A DNA stretch of 64,000 nucleotides from Candidatus Gastranaerophilales bacterium. Its GTDB lineage: Bacteria > Cyanobacteriota > Vampirovibrionia > Gastranaerophilales > Gastranaerophilaceae. A program made the position numbers and the translations under genes. The stretch is from positions 248,001 to 312,000 of the forward strand of contig CALUXU010000001.1 of NCBI GenBank assembly GCA_944324825.1. The letters run 5' to 3'. This document shows positions 53,186 to 61,354 of this stretch, in pieces; the stretch's first letter is position 1; every line of letters starts with the position of its first letter. The notes beneath the pieces were generated by a model. It ran no database searches and was not told where the DNA came from. It worked only from the letters and a program-made list of their open reading frames with translations.

Positions 53186-54013
53186 CTAACCCCTGATACG
53201 ACCAACCGATATCGCCGAATCCAATAAATCACTATTTGTGGTTATTACCCTGCTTAGGGATTCATAGTTTCTGTTTGTATTAATTGTGTTTAGCATTTCC
53301 CTTACTACACTTGTATTTGATGATTCAAGCATTCCCTGCTGTATTGTAAATTTTGCAGGCGGAGTTACAAGCTCTCGATTTTCCGGACTCTTAGGAGCAA
53401 ATCTGGTATATCCTATTGAACGCAAATCTTCTTTATCACTGAAATTGAATATACCAAAAGAGCCTAAAGGAATTCTGTTTCTTCCGTCAAATGCCTCTAT
53501 ATTACCTTGCTCAGTGACAAGATATTGATAAGCTTCTGTTTGCTCCTCCATATCATCGTTATATAGACGTATAGGCCGGCTCAAATTGTCTAAAACATAA
53601 TCGCCCTCTTTAGTTACCAAGAACTGCTGGCTGTTTTTACAGAATGAACCGTTTCTTGTATATCCGATATTGCCGTCTCTGTCCATAACCTTGAAAAAGC
53701 CGTCACCTTGAATAGCAAAATCAAAAGGTACACCGGTTTTCATTAAACCGCCCTGAGTAAAATCATAAGTAATTCTCATGGTTTCGCTTCCCATACTTAA
53801 TTCGCCTAAGTATCTGTTGCCGCCGGCACTTTGTCCTTTGATTAACTCTCCGCTTTTTTGATATACAGATGCATCCATTGTGTTTTTGAATGTAAGTCCG
53901 CTCTTTTTATACCCTGCTGTATTAACGTTTGCAAGGTTATTCGCCGTATTATCCAAGTTGTCCATCAGAGCTAACATTCCGTTAGATGCTGATTCAAATC
54001 CTCTTAGTATCAT
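53186..54013 (-). CDS. flgF: proximal rod protein (FlgF/FlgG family)
   Basis: 275 residues. ILRGFESASNGMLALMDNLD, NTANNLANVNTAGYKKSGLT and GDGFFKVMDRDGNIGYTRNG, with the C-terminal SSNTSVVREMLNTINTNRNY, show the rod-protein plan. As the second rod gene beside flgG it is most likely FlgF. Its ATG overlaps the stop of the transglycosylase gene by one base (TAATG), so the two are coupled. Confidence 0.88.
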   Translation of the reverse strand: MILRGFESASNGMLALMDNLDNTANNLANVNTAGYKKSGLTFKNTMDASVYQKSGELIKGQSAGGNRYLGELSMGSETMRITYDFTQGGLMKTGVPFDFAIQGDGFFKVMDRDGNIGYTRNGSFCKNSQQFLVTKEGDYVLDNLSRPIRLYNDDMEEQTEAYQYLVTEQGNIEAFDGRNRIPLGSFGIFNFSDKEDLRSIGYTRFAPKSPENRELVTPPAKFTIQQGMLESSNTSVVREMLNTINTNRNYESLSRVITTNSDLLDSAISVGRIRG

Positions 54014-54591
54014 TAGCTTGCGTCCTTAAATCTTCCGTAACTTGCCATTACATTTTTGACATAGTTTTGTGTTTCACGGTATGGCGGAATACCGTTATAT
54101 TTTTTTACCGCATTCGGGCCTGCATTATATGCTGCAAGCGCAAGTTCTTTATTGTTATCGAACCTGTCCATAAGCCCTTTTAAATACTTTGTTCCGCCAT
54201 AAATATTCTGTTCCGCATCAAATGCGTTTGTTACTCCTAAACCCTGAGCGGTTGAAGGCATTAACTGCATCAAACCCATTGCCCCGCATTTTGATTTTGC
54301 ATTCGGATTGAAGCCTGATTCCTGTTTAACAACAGCCTTTACGAAATCAGGATCAAGGTTATTTGCAGATGCGTATTTGTCTATTAATTTGTCAATATCC
54401 CCATGGCTGACATTAGGCCCGCTTGACGGTGCAGACGATTTTGAACCGTATTCTTTTTCATAAGTAGAATCCAATATTTTTTGGAAATCATTGTTTGTCT
54501 CAGGTTCATACCCGAAACTCATAATTTCCTGAAACTGGCTTTCTATTGCACTTATTCGCCTCAATGTCAGCTCTAATCCGGAAAGTTCCAC
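54013..54591 (-). CDS. lytic transglycosylase (SLT domain)
   Basis: 192 residues from GTG at 54591. No signal peptide. After a helical N-terminus the SLT catalytic domain spans about 65-185: FVKAVVKQESGFNP (catalytic Glu in KQESG), GAMGLMQLMPSTAQGLG, and ALAAYNAGPNAVKKY. It cleaves peptidoglycan to let the rod through; lack of a signal suggests export by the flagellar system. First gene of the operon, complementing a FlgJ without muramidase domain. Confidence 0.92.
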   Translation of the reverse strand: MELSGLELTLRRISAIESQFQEIMSFGYEPETNNDFQKILDSTYEKEYGSKSSAPSSGPNVSHGDIDKLIDKYASANNLDPDFVKAVVKQESGFNPNAKSKCGAMGLMQLMPSTAQGLGVTNAFDAEQNIYGGTKYLKGLMDRFDNNKELALAAYNAGPNAVKKYNGIPPYRETQNYVKNVMASYGRFKDAS

Positions 54592-54608
54592 TTTTCCTTC
54601 TCTCCCCC

Positions 54609-54623
54609 GTACAATTTTTGTAC
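54609..54623. promoter_or_regulatory. palindrome before the flg operon
   Basis: GTACAA-TTT-TTGTAC is a perfect dyad 18 bases before the first flg gene; on the plus strand it runs into T6. It may be an operator in the flg leader. Confidence 0.35.
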
Positions 54624-54717
54624 TTTTTTATATATTACTTACCAAGTCTACACTATAAATTTAAACTATTTGAAGGAAAGGAACATCAATCATTGGGTTG
54701 AAGTTTGAAAAAACTAT

Positions 54718-54759
54718 ATAGACCATATGGTCTATTTCTTTTAAATGTTGGTATATAAT
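54718..54759 (+). promoter_or_regulatory. palindromic operator and promoter of the EamA gene
   Basis: The 18-bp perfect palindrome ATAGACCATATGGTCTAT (54718-54735) covers the -35 position of a promoter whose -10 is TATAAT (54754-54759). The AGACC/GGTCT half-sites are like those of TetR-family repressors. The predicted start is the A of ATG at 54766. Confidence 0.65.
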
Positions 54760-54765
54760 ATAAGA

Positions 54766-55620
54766 ATGGTTTTAATCCCGTTAATACTTAGAATACTTTC
54801 TAACCCGACAGCAAACGTTTTTCAGAAAAAGTTGACGAAAAACTTCGGCTCTTTTTTTGTTAATTGTATAACCTACGGAGGATTAAGTTTATTTCTGCTC
54901 CCATTTATCACAGCTGTTGATTTTCTGCACCTGCCGTTTGCTATATGGAAATATGCCGTAATCGGCGGATTATTCGGAGCCCTGGGAAATGCTTTTCTCG
55001 TAAAAGCTCTATCCCTTGGAGATTTATCGGTTCTCGGACCGATTAATTCGTATAAATCCGTTGTAGCTATGATTTTCGGAATATTTTTACTCGGAGAAAT
55101 TCCTTCAACCACTGGAATTCTCGCCGTAGGACTTATTATATGGGGAAGTTATTTTATATTTGATACAGTCGAAGAAAAGTTTACTCTCCGTCTGTTTAAA
55201 AGAAAAGATATAATTTACAGAATACTTGCCCTTATTTTTACCGCACTTGAAGCATTGATGATAAAACAGGTTATTATACTTTCTGATGTTATGACTTCAT
55301 TTATTTTCTGGTCTGTTTTCGGGTTTGTTTTTTCTGCTATTTTTCTTCTTTTAAAACAAGAACAAATAAAACTCCCGGACAAGAAATCATCACTTTTCTT
55401 CCTGATACTTATCTCAATGTTCGGATTGATGCAGATAACAACCAACTACGTATTCGAAAACATGAATGTTTCTTATGCCCTGGCTCTTTTCCAGCTTTCT
55501 TCTCTAATCAATGTAATATTCGGATACAAGTTTTTTAAAGAAAAACATCTGATAAAAAAACTTATCGGCACAACTATTATGATAATAGGCGCCGTTATTA
55601 TTATTTTAGGGGGGGGGTAA
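54766..55620 (+). CDS. EamA/DMT-family transporter
   Basis: 284 residues from ATG at 54766; a frame-compatible ATG at 54745 lies inside the promoter. About nine to ten hydrophobic segments in two EamA repeats; GPINSYKSVVAMIFGIFLLGE in the first repeat and LFQLSSLINVIFGYKFFKEK in the second are the repeat signatures. Members export or import small metabolites; the cargo is unknown. TATAAT ends six bases before ATG, without ribosome site: leaderless. A palindrome at the -35 suggests inducible efflux. The stop TAA is formed by the start of repeat copy C. Confidence 0.85.
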   Translation: MVLIPLILRILSNPTANVFQKKLTKNFGSFFVNCITYGGLSLFLLPFITAVDFLHLPFAIWKYAVIGGLFGALGNAFLVKALSLGDLSVLGPINSYKSVVAMIFGIFLLGEIPSTTGILAVGLIIWGSYFIFDTVEEKFTLRLFKRKDIIYRILALIFTALEALMIKQVIILSDVMTSFIFWSVFGFVFSAIFLLLKQEQIKLPDKKSSLFFLILISMFGLMQITTNYVFENMNVSYALALFQLSSLINVIFGYKFFKEKHLIKKLIGTTIMIIGAVIIILGGG

Positions 55621-55657
55621 ATATATTTGATTTGAATTCCGCTTACTCGTTGATGAT
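55614..55657. repeat. stop-codon-associated repeat, copy C (left part)
   Basis: GGGGTAAATATATTTGATTTGAATTCCGCTTACTCGTTG matches the left arms of A, B and D; the TAA within it is the stop of the EamA gene. The palindromic core and right end are absent. Confidence 0.8.
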
Positions 55658-55748
55658 AAGGAGGGGGATGAATAGATATTGAAACTCTGTCTGTTTGTTT
55701 TTAGATTTAATCACGTTAAATCATAAATATATGAATCACTCCAAACAG

Positions 55749-55779
55749 TTGACAAATATAAAAACATAATCAATAATAT
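55749..55779 (+). promoter_or_regulatory. promoter of the small-RNA candidate
   Basis: TTGACA (55749-55754) with AATAAT (55772-55777, 17-bp spacing) or TAATAT (55774-55779, 19-bp). Start expected near 55785. Confidence 0.6.
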
Positions 55780-55784
55780 AAACA

Positions 55785-55865
55785 GAGGGTGGCAGTTTGT
55801 CAGACTGCCGGATATCCTTCAGAGGTTTAAGCGGTTCTTATCTTTTATGGTAAGAGCCGTTTTTT
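55785..55865 (+). ncRNA. candidate antisense small RNA, about 80 nt
   Basis: A promoter, a hairpin (GGCAGTTT-GTC-AGACTGCC, 55791-55809), a single-stranded linker and a terminator (CGGTTCTTA / TAAGAGCCG then TTTTTT, 55832-55865) define a short transcript without a coding frame. Its 3' end is antisense to the last codons of the 26-residue ORF on the other strand. The linker words TCCTTC (55815-55820) and GAGGTTTAAG (55822-55831) recur in the same order across from that ORF's ribosome site and leader, so both can pair with its mRNA. Confidence 0.6.
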
Positions 55866-55918
55866 AATATGTATAAAATCAAAAAGATTAAAAATAATGC
55901 TATATTGAAATTATCCAT
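55838..55918 (-). CDS. 26-residue hydrophobic peptide (type I toxin candidate)
   Basis: ATG (55918) to TAA. The ribosome site GGAAGGAGG, five to six bases upstream, is one of the strongest in the window. The peptide has a short polar start, one hydrophobic segment (IALFLIFLILYIL, residues 6-18) and a basic tail (KNGSYHKR). This is the form of type I toxins that insert into the inner membrane. The mRNA has an 84-nt leader with a hairpin next to the ribosome site, and a small RNA is encoded antisense to its 3' part. It could also be a benign small membrane protein. Confidence 0.6.
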   Translation of the reverse strand: MDNFNIALFLIFLILYILKNGSYHKR

Positions 55919-56008
55919 ACGTCCTCCTTCCTAGTCGAGAACTAACTCGAGGTTTAAGTTATATTGCAGTTAGCTTCTTCTTGGAAGGATATCTTTTACC
56001 CTAATACA

Positions 56009-56037
56009 ATATTACTATATTTTCGTTTATTTGTCTA
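56009..56037 (-). promoter_or_regulatory. promoter of the hydrophobic-peptide gene
   Basis: On the minus strand TAGACA (56032-56037) and TAATAT (56009-56014) are 17 bp apart. The predicted start is near 56002. Confidence 0.65.
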
Positions 56038-56085
56038 TTCGAATGATATTTAAATGCAATATATGAATATTCATTTTCTTTACCA

Positions 56086-56114
56086 TTGCGAAAATATCAA
56101 TAATATGCCATAAT
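56086..56114 (+). promoter_or_regulatory. promoter of the Ski2-like helicase gene
   Basis: TTGCGA (56086-56091) and CATAAT (56109-56114), spacing 17 bp; leader about 40 nt. Confidence 0.55.
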
Positions 56115-56160
56115 AAAAGTGTAAGGACACCCCAGAGTATAGAGAAAGATTTGGATTAAG

Positions 56161-58461
56161 ATGTTTGATTTTCCGTTTGAACTTGATGATTTTCAAAAAG
56201 AGGCTTGTGAATATATCTCAAATGGTGAAAGCGTTGTTGTATGCGCTCCAACCGGAGCCGGAAAAACCGTTATTGCAGAACACGCAATCCACTGCGCCCT
56301 AAAATCAGGGAACAGAGTTTTCTACACAACACCCCTGAAAGCGCTCTCAAACCAAAAATTTAATGACTTCTCGCAAAAATACGGGGCAGACAAAGTCGGA
56401 CTCCTTACCGGCGACTCATCATTTAACCGTGATGCGCAAATCGTTGTTATGACAACAGAAGTATTCAGAAATATGCTATATTGCACCAATTTTGGTTCAA
56501 TTACCGACAATATGCAAAACGTTAAATATGTCGTCCTGGACGAAGTTCATTACATGAATGACGAAGAACGCGGTACCGTCTGGGAAGAAAGTATAATCTA
56601 CTGTCCGACAAACGTACAGATAATAGCGCTTTCTGCAACTGTCGCAAATGCCGATAAATTAACCGAATGGATTAATACGGTTCATTCAAAAACAAAACTC
56701 GTTAATACGGATTTCAGACCCGTACCTTTAAGATTCTATTATTTTGACAGTTCGCAGCCAAATACACTCCTGCCGCTCTTGGCACCGGGCGGAACTCTCA
56801 ATAAAAAAATCCGGCCTGAAAAGAAAAGTTTTAAACGCGGCAGAGGCGGCAAAATCCTTCAAAAAAGCGTAGTTAAAGACGTTGTAAGAAACCTGCACGA
56901 CAGAGATATGCTCCCTGCAATTTATTTTACGTTCTCACGCAAAAAATGCGACGAACAAATGGAAAAATGTGCGGACCTATGCCTTGTAACACCTAAAGAA
57001 CAGCAAGAAATAAAACAAATCATAGATGACTACATCGCAGAAAATCCGTATCTATACAAAAACAAACATATAGAATACCTGCTGCAAGGTGTTGCCTCAC
57101 ATCATGCCGGTCTGCTGCCAAGCTGGAAAATGCTTGTTGAAAAGCTTTTCCAAAAAGGTTTGATAAAAGTAGTTTTTGCAACAGAAACACTTGCCGCAGG
57201 TATCAACATGCCGGCACGCTCAACCGTCATAAGCTCTGTCAGCAAACGGACAGACGAAGGACACAGAATGCTCACAGCAAGTGAGTTCCTGCAAATGTCC
57301 GGACGTGCAGGACGACGCGGAATGGACGAAGTCGGATACGTTACAATTGTAGGTTCACAATTCCAATCTCCGGAAGAAGTTGCCGAACTTGTTCTGAGTG
57401 ATGCCAATCCTCTCGAAAGCCGTTTCTCTCCGAGTTATTCCATGGTTGCGAACCTGCTCCAACGATTTACAGTAGAAGAAGCAAAGGAATTAATCCTAAA
57501 AAGCTTCGGATATTTTTCATCAAACTCCAGACTGTCAGGACTTAATCTGCAGCTGGAAGACATCAAAGCAAAAATCAATGAGAACAAAGATTTCAAATGC
57601 TGGTGCAAATTAACAAACGAAGATGTTTTGGAATACAACAAAATAAAAGATATGTACGTCCAAAACCGCAGAATCTGCAAAACAATACGACGTCAGGAAA
57701 AAGGTAAAAAACGACCGTTCCCGCCTGAAGCACTCGAGTTTGAAAAAACAGTAAAAGGGCAGCTTCATAAAATGCAGTCCTACCAGTGTGATACCTGCAA
57801 GGTTTATAAAAAACATATTAAAGCCATAGAACTCTTAAAAAGATATCAATTGAGAGAAGCCCAAATTAATAAAGAAATAGAAATACAAAGAGATATTTTC
57901 TGGAACAAGTTTATCTCACATAAAAATGTTCTTGAAAAATTCGGATATATAAAAGATGATTACCCGACAGATAAAGGGAAAACCGTATCGCAAATCAGAA
58001 GCGAAAACGAGCTTTTCCTTGCGGAAATAATATTCTCAGATGTTCTGAATGAACTAACCCCTGCGGAGCTTGCAAGCGTAATATGTGCGGTCACAACCGA
58101 AGATATACGCGCAGAAATGTATACAGGACTGCCGCTCTCGCAAAAAGTAAGAAAAACTCTGAATAAAATAAAAGATATCAGAAGACGGGTAGACAGAGCA
58201 CAAACAGATAATAATATTGATGACGATATGTATATAAATTCTTACTACTGCGCCCTAATCGAAATGTGGTCAAACGGCGCCGACTGGGATGATATCGTAG
58301 ATCAGGTCGAAATGGGCGAAGGTGATATAGTAAGATGTTTCAAACGAGTAATTGATGTCCTAAGACAATTAACAACCATCGATAACGTACCGGATTCCGT
58401 GGTATATACCGCGCGGGATGCAATAGACAGTATCCAAAGAGAACCTATTGACCTCGACTAG
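56161..58461 (+). CDS. Ski2/Mtr4-type DExH RNA helicase
   Basis: 766 residues. Q-like start FELDDFQKEAC, Walker A APTGAGKT (about 30-37), motif Ia TTPLKALSNQKF, DEVH box (VVLDEVHYMNDEERG), SAT, then helicase C with ASHHAGLLPSWK and QMSGRAGRRGMDE. The C-terminal part has a helical arch-like insert with a Cys pair (CDTC) and a DSHCT-like end. This family unwinds RNA for decay in eukaryotes; homologues are typical of Cyanobacteria and a few other bacteria, which supports the taxonomic guess. No clear ribosome site at ATG. Confidence 0.9.
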   Translation: MFDFPFELDDFQKEACEYISNGESVVVCAPTGAGKTVIAEHAIHCALKSGNRVFYTTPLKALSNQKFNDFSQKYGADKVGLLTGDSSFNRDAQIVVMTTEVFRNMLYCTNFGSITDNMQNVKYVVLDEVHYMNDEERGTVWEESIIYCPTNVQIIALSATVANADKLTEWINTVHSKTKLVNTDFRPVPLRFYYFDSSQPNTLLPLLAPGGTLNKKIRPEKKSFKRGRGGKILQKSVVKDVVRNLHDRDMLPAIYFTFSRKKCDEQMEKCADLCLVTPKEQQEIKQIIDDYIAENPYLYKNKHIEYLLQGVASHHAGLLPSWKMLVEKLFQKGLIKVVFATETLAAGINMPARSTVISSVSKRTDEGHRMLTASEFLQMSGRAGRRGMDEVGYVTIVGSQFQSPEEVAELVLSDANPLESRFSPSYSMVANLLQRFTVEEAKELILKSFGYFSSNSRLSGLNLQLEDIKAKINENKDFKCWCKLTNEDVLEYNKIKDMYVQNRRICKTIRRQEKGKKRPFPPEALEFEKTVKGQLHKMQSYQCDTCKVYKKHIKAIELLKRYQLREAQINKEIEIQRDIFWNKFISHKNVLEKFGYIKDDYPTDKGKTVSQIRSENELFLAEIIFSDVLNELTPAELASVICAVTTEDIRAEMYTGLPLSQKVRKTLNKIKDIRRRVDRAQTDNNIDDDMYINSYYCALIEMWSNGADWDDIVDQVEMGEGDIVRCFKRVIDVLRQLTTIDNVPDSVVYTARDAIDSIQREPIDLD

Positions 58462-58670
58462 GGGTAAAGGGGTAAATGCGGGTAAATATATTTGATTTGA
58501 ATTCAGCTTACACGTTGGAGAAAGTAGCTAAGCAGCTATGCAGCTAAGATAATTGGCGGCTCTGAATATTACAATAATTTCGCCCAGCTGCTTGACTTCA
58601 TAGCTGTCCAGCTGCTTAATTACTCAGCAGCTCTATATATCCTAATCACTCTTCACTATATAGGGTAAAT
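58462..58670. repeat. stop-codon-associated palindromic repeat, copy D
   Basis: Three GGGTAAA words follow the helicase stop at once, then the left arm (TTTGAATTCAGCTTACACG, GCTAAGCAGCTATGCAGC). The core (58540-58583) is about 39 of 44 identical to the reverse complement of the copy A core. Inverted arms follow (CAGCTGCTTGACTTCATAGC), then a right end ATCACTCTTCACTATAT and a last GGGTAAAT. Confidence 0.85.
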
Positions 58671-58683
58671 GGATAAAAGGTAT

Positions 58684-59541
58684 CTAATCCTTTCCATAAA
58701 AGGAATTTAGATAATTTGATGTTATTTCCTGCTTTTTATTATACGCATCATAGCTTTTCACAATATGCCCTAAATCCAATGCCTGATATCCTAATTTTGC
58801 AAGGTCATAAGCAAGCACCGTAGCTGTCGGGCCTAATATTATTGCAACAAGCCTGTCTTTCGGAATTAATTTGGCTTTTTCCAATATTTCATCGTATTTG
58901 TTAAATGCATTAACAGTCGGAGCATTGATATATTCTATCGATTTTGCATTATCAAATACATTAAATTCGATGCCTTTGAATACTCTATCACCGGAAATTA
59001 CTGTTAAATCTCTATTCTCCCAGATTTTACGTATATGCTCATAATCTTCTTTGGTTTTTGGTAAATTTGTAAAACCAGTATTTATATAAATATAATTTTT
59101 GTTAAGTAATTTAGCTATCCAGTCACTGTTATCCCCACCAAAAATTCTTGTGCAATTTTTAGAATATTCCGGAGCTCCATTTGTTGTGTGGAATAACCAG
59201 TATGCAATCCCTATTTTAATATTATTATCATTTGAACTTAAAACTTCTTTTAATCGCATTGATAATTCAAGGCTTGATTGTTGAAACGGGATACCAACAT
59301 TTTTTATTAGATTAAATTCCCCATCACCAAACCTTGAAATACTTACTTTGTTTTTAATTATATAATCAACTGATTCCTGCTTACTCATTATATTAGGTAT
59401 AAACAAATCTTTTAAATCATCATTTATCTCATACTTAACAAAATCCAACCCATTTTTTGCAACAGATACATCATAATGAATTTGTTTAATATTGTATCTC
59501 ATCAGATATCTTATGTTGTTAAAAAGAGTCAAAATTCCCAA
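58684..59541 (-). CDS. GT-D-fold glycosyltransferase (DUF1792-like)
   Basis: 285 residues. ISRFGDGEFNLIKN near 68-81 is the signature of the GT-D family, first defined in a streptococcal serine-rich-repeat glycosylation locus; LVAIILGPTATVLAYDLAKL and GYQALDLGHI close the domain. It transfers sugar to a glycosylated protein or surface glycan. The start is uncertain: TTG at 59541 has only a distant AAGG; ATG at codon 14 is an alternative. It is isolated, without a neighbouring acceptor gene, directly beside repeat copy D. Confidence 0.82.
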   Translation of the reverse strand: MGILTLFNNIRYLMRYNIKQIHYDVSVAKNGLDFVKYEINDDLKDLFIPNIMSKQESVDYIIKNKVSISRFGDGEFNLIKNVGIPFQQSSLELSMRLKEVLSSNDNNIKIGIAYWLFHTTNGAPEYSKNCTRIFGGDNSDWIAKLLNKNYIYINTGFTNLPKTKEDYEHIRKIWENRDLTVISGDRVFKGIEFNVFDNAKSIEYINAPTVNAFNKYDEILEKAKLIPKDRLVAIILGPTATVLAYDLAKLGYQALDLGHIVKSYDAYNKKQEITSNYLNSFYGKD

Positions 59542-59677
59542 TTTACTATATATCCTTTCTTAAAAAGAAGAAAATAACATTTTTATATAGTATAATACAA
59601 TATAAAGATAGTAAAGTCAACAATTTATCCTATTTTATATCGTTATTCATGCCGGCAAAATATACTATTCTTTATAT

Positions 59678-59995
59678 ATGAACAACATTAAAGAATTACT
59701 CGGACGAAGAATCAAAGAACTGCGAAAACACAAGGGAATAACGCAGGAAAAACTTGCAGAAATAGTTAATATTGACCAGAGAAATTTAAGCAATATTGAA
59801 TGCGGAATTACATTTCCGTCAAAATCACTTGGTGCAATAGCTGATGCTCTTGATATTTCTTTAATGGATTTGTTTGATTTCAACCATACAAATATCAACC
59901 AGCAAATGATGAAAAAATTTATACAAAACTCTTTGGATAATTTATCCGAACACGATATAAAGATACTGTACAGATTAGTCAAATCAATGATTTAA
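59678..59995 (+). CDS. XRE-family transcriptional regulator
   Basis: 105 residues. The helix-turn-helix covers about 8-64: IKELRKHKGITQEKLAEIVN, then IDQRNLSNIECGITFPSKSL, with the usual five-helix XRE bundle. The C-terminal 35 residues form an extra helical tail, perhaps for dimerisation. TATACT (59661-59666) lies 11 bases before ATG and no ribosome site is present. The stop overlaps the convergent glutamate-cysteine ligase stop by 4 bp. Confidence 0.88.
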   Translation: MNNIKELLGRRIKELRKHKGITQEKLAEIVNIDQRNLSNIECGITFPSKSLGAIADALDISLMDLFDFNHTNINQQMMKKFIQNSLDNLSEHDIKILYRLVKSMI

Positions 59996-61269
59996 CCGTT
60001 TACAACTTTACCCGTTTTATACCGGGTATCCCCCGGAGTAAGTCCTTGTTTTGTAAGCTCCATAATCGGCAGAATAAATTCCGAATCATTATCACCTTTT
60101 GAATCAAGTGACTGATAAGCAATATTCAGAATCTCAGCAGCAATATCTTTTGCAAGAATATTTTTTATTCTTGTATCTAAAGCCGTTCTCGGAACATGAT
60201 ATCTGAATTCTTCAATATCTCTCGGAGCAAGTTTTTTCAAAAGATAGTTTACTTCATCCATAGCATCTTTATTATACATTATCCCCTTATAGATTGCAGG
60301 AATAGAATATTCCAAACCACCGCCTACGCAATCATGATTTCTGATTTCAACAAATTGTCTTAACCTTACATCAGGGAAATATAAGTTTGCATGTAGTTTA
60401 TAATCCTCCATATCAGCCTCAAAACCTTGATAACCGTATTTCATAAACTGCTTAAACGTGATTTTTCCGTTGATATATATTATTTTGTTATTCCTCATAA
60501 TAAATATCATTGGAGATTCCATAAGGTTATTTATATAGTTAGTAAAATCATTTTCCGAGGTCAAATCCGTTGCAAATCCGCAGCGCTCGTTATCGGTATT
60601 CAACCATGCCAGTGCTCTAAAGGACTTATACCCAGTATCAACGCCTCCTCTTACTGAAGAATTGGCAAACATTGCAGTCATAAAAGGGGACATAAGACTT
60701 GCAAGCTTTAATTTATTCATCGCATCCTCTTCCGAGGAATAATCAATTCCCACCTGAATCCCTGCGGTTTCTCTCATCATAACGTCAGAAAGTATTCCCC
60801 ACAGATAATCCGCCATATATTTATAACGTCTTTTAGGAATAAGTTTGATTTTTTTATAAGTAGAAATCGGTGAAACACCGTAATTAATAAGATTTATGCC
60901 GTATTTATCCAAAATAACGTTGAGGACGGAATCAATTGCTTCTATTTTAGTTTTTAAATCCGCTACTGTTTTTTGAGGTTCTATACTATACTCAATCTGC
61001 GCCCCCGGCTCAAGCGTAATTGTATCATGGAGTTTTTTAAGCCCTATAATCTCATCCCCGTCAAGAAGATAATCCCAGTTATCAATCCTTGCAAACTCTT
61101 TTAATAATTCACATACCCCAAAAAGCCCGTAATAAGATGCAGCCTCATTGGTTTCTTTGTCTATTGGAAGCCGTTCATATTCCATTCCGATAGTTTCAGT
61201 CTGTTTGCAGCCTTTTTGATACTCCTTCAAGATATCTTCATACGATAATTTTTCTTTGCAATAGTACAT
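59992..61269 (-). CDS. gshA: glutamate-cysteine ligase (GCS2-type)
   Basis: 425 residues from ATG at 61269, chosen for AAAGGAG just upstream; a start seven codons earlier lacks support. TETIGMEYERLPI, GAQIEYSIEPQ, RRYKYMADYLW, MMRETAGIQVGIDYSSEEDA and VEIRNHDCVGG are the glutamate and ATP-binding strands of the plant/alphaproteobacterial GCS2 family, which makes gamma-glutamylcysteine. gshB is not nearby, so the product may be used as such or by an ergothioneine-like pathway. Monocistronic. Confidence 0.85.
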   Translation of the reverse strand: MYYCKEKLSYEDILKEYQKGCKQTETIGMEYERLPIDKETNEAASYYGLFGVCELLKEFARIDNWDYLLDGDEIIGLKKLHDTITLEPGAQIEYSIEPQKTVADLKTKIEAIDSVLNVILDKYGINLINYGVSPISTYKKIKLIPKRRYKYMADYLWGILSDVMMRETAGIQVGIDYSSEEDAMNKLKLASLMSPFMTAMFANSSVRGGVDTGYKSFRALAWLNTDNERCGFATDLTSENDFTNYINNLMESPMIFIMRNNKIIYINGKITFKQFMKYGYQGFEADMEDYKLHANLYFPDVRLRQFVEIRNHDCVGGGLEYSIPAIYKGIMYNKDAMDEVNYLLKKLAPRDIEEFRYHVPRTALDTRIKNILAKDIAAEILNIAYQSLDSKGDNDSEFILPIMELTKQGLTPGDTRYKTGKVVNG

Positions 61270-61354
61270 AAAAACTCCTTTATTAATCATAATATAAAAG
61301 TACCAAATTAAAATATAAAAACATTTACCTGTTTGTATTATTATTGTTAGTAAT

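Noticed and set aside
55785-55865. preQ1 or other known riboswitch in the small RNA
   Set aside because: AGAGGTTTAAGC has a passing likeness to a preQ1 core, but the required C-rich loop and A-rich tail are missing and no gene follows.
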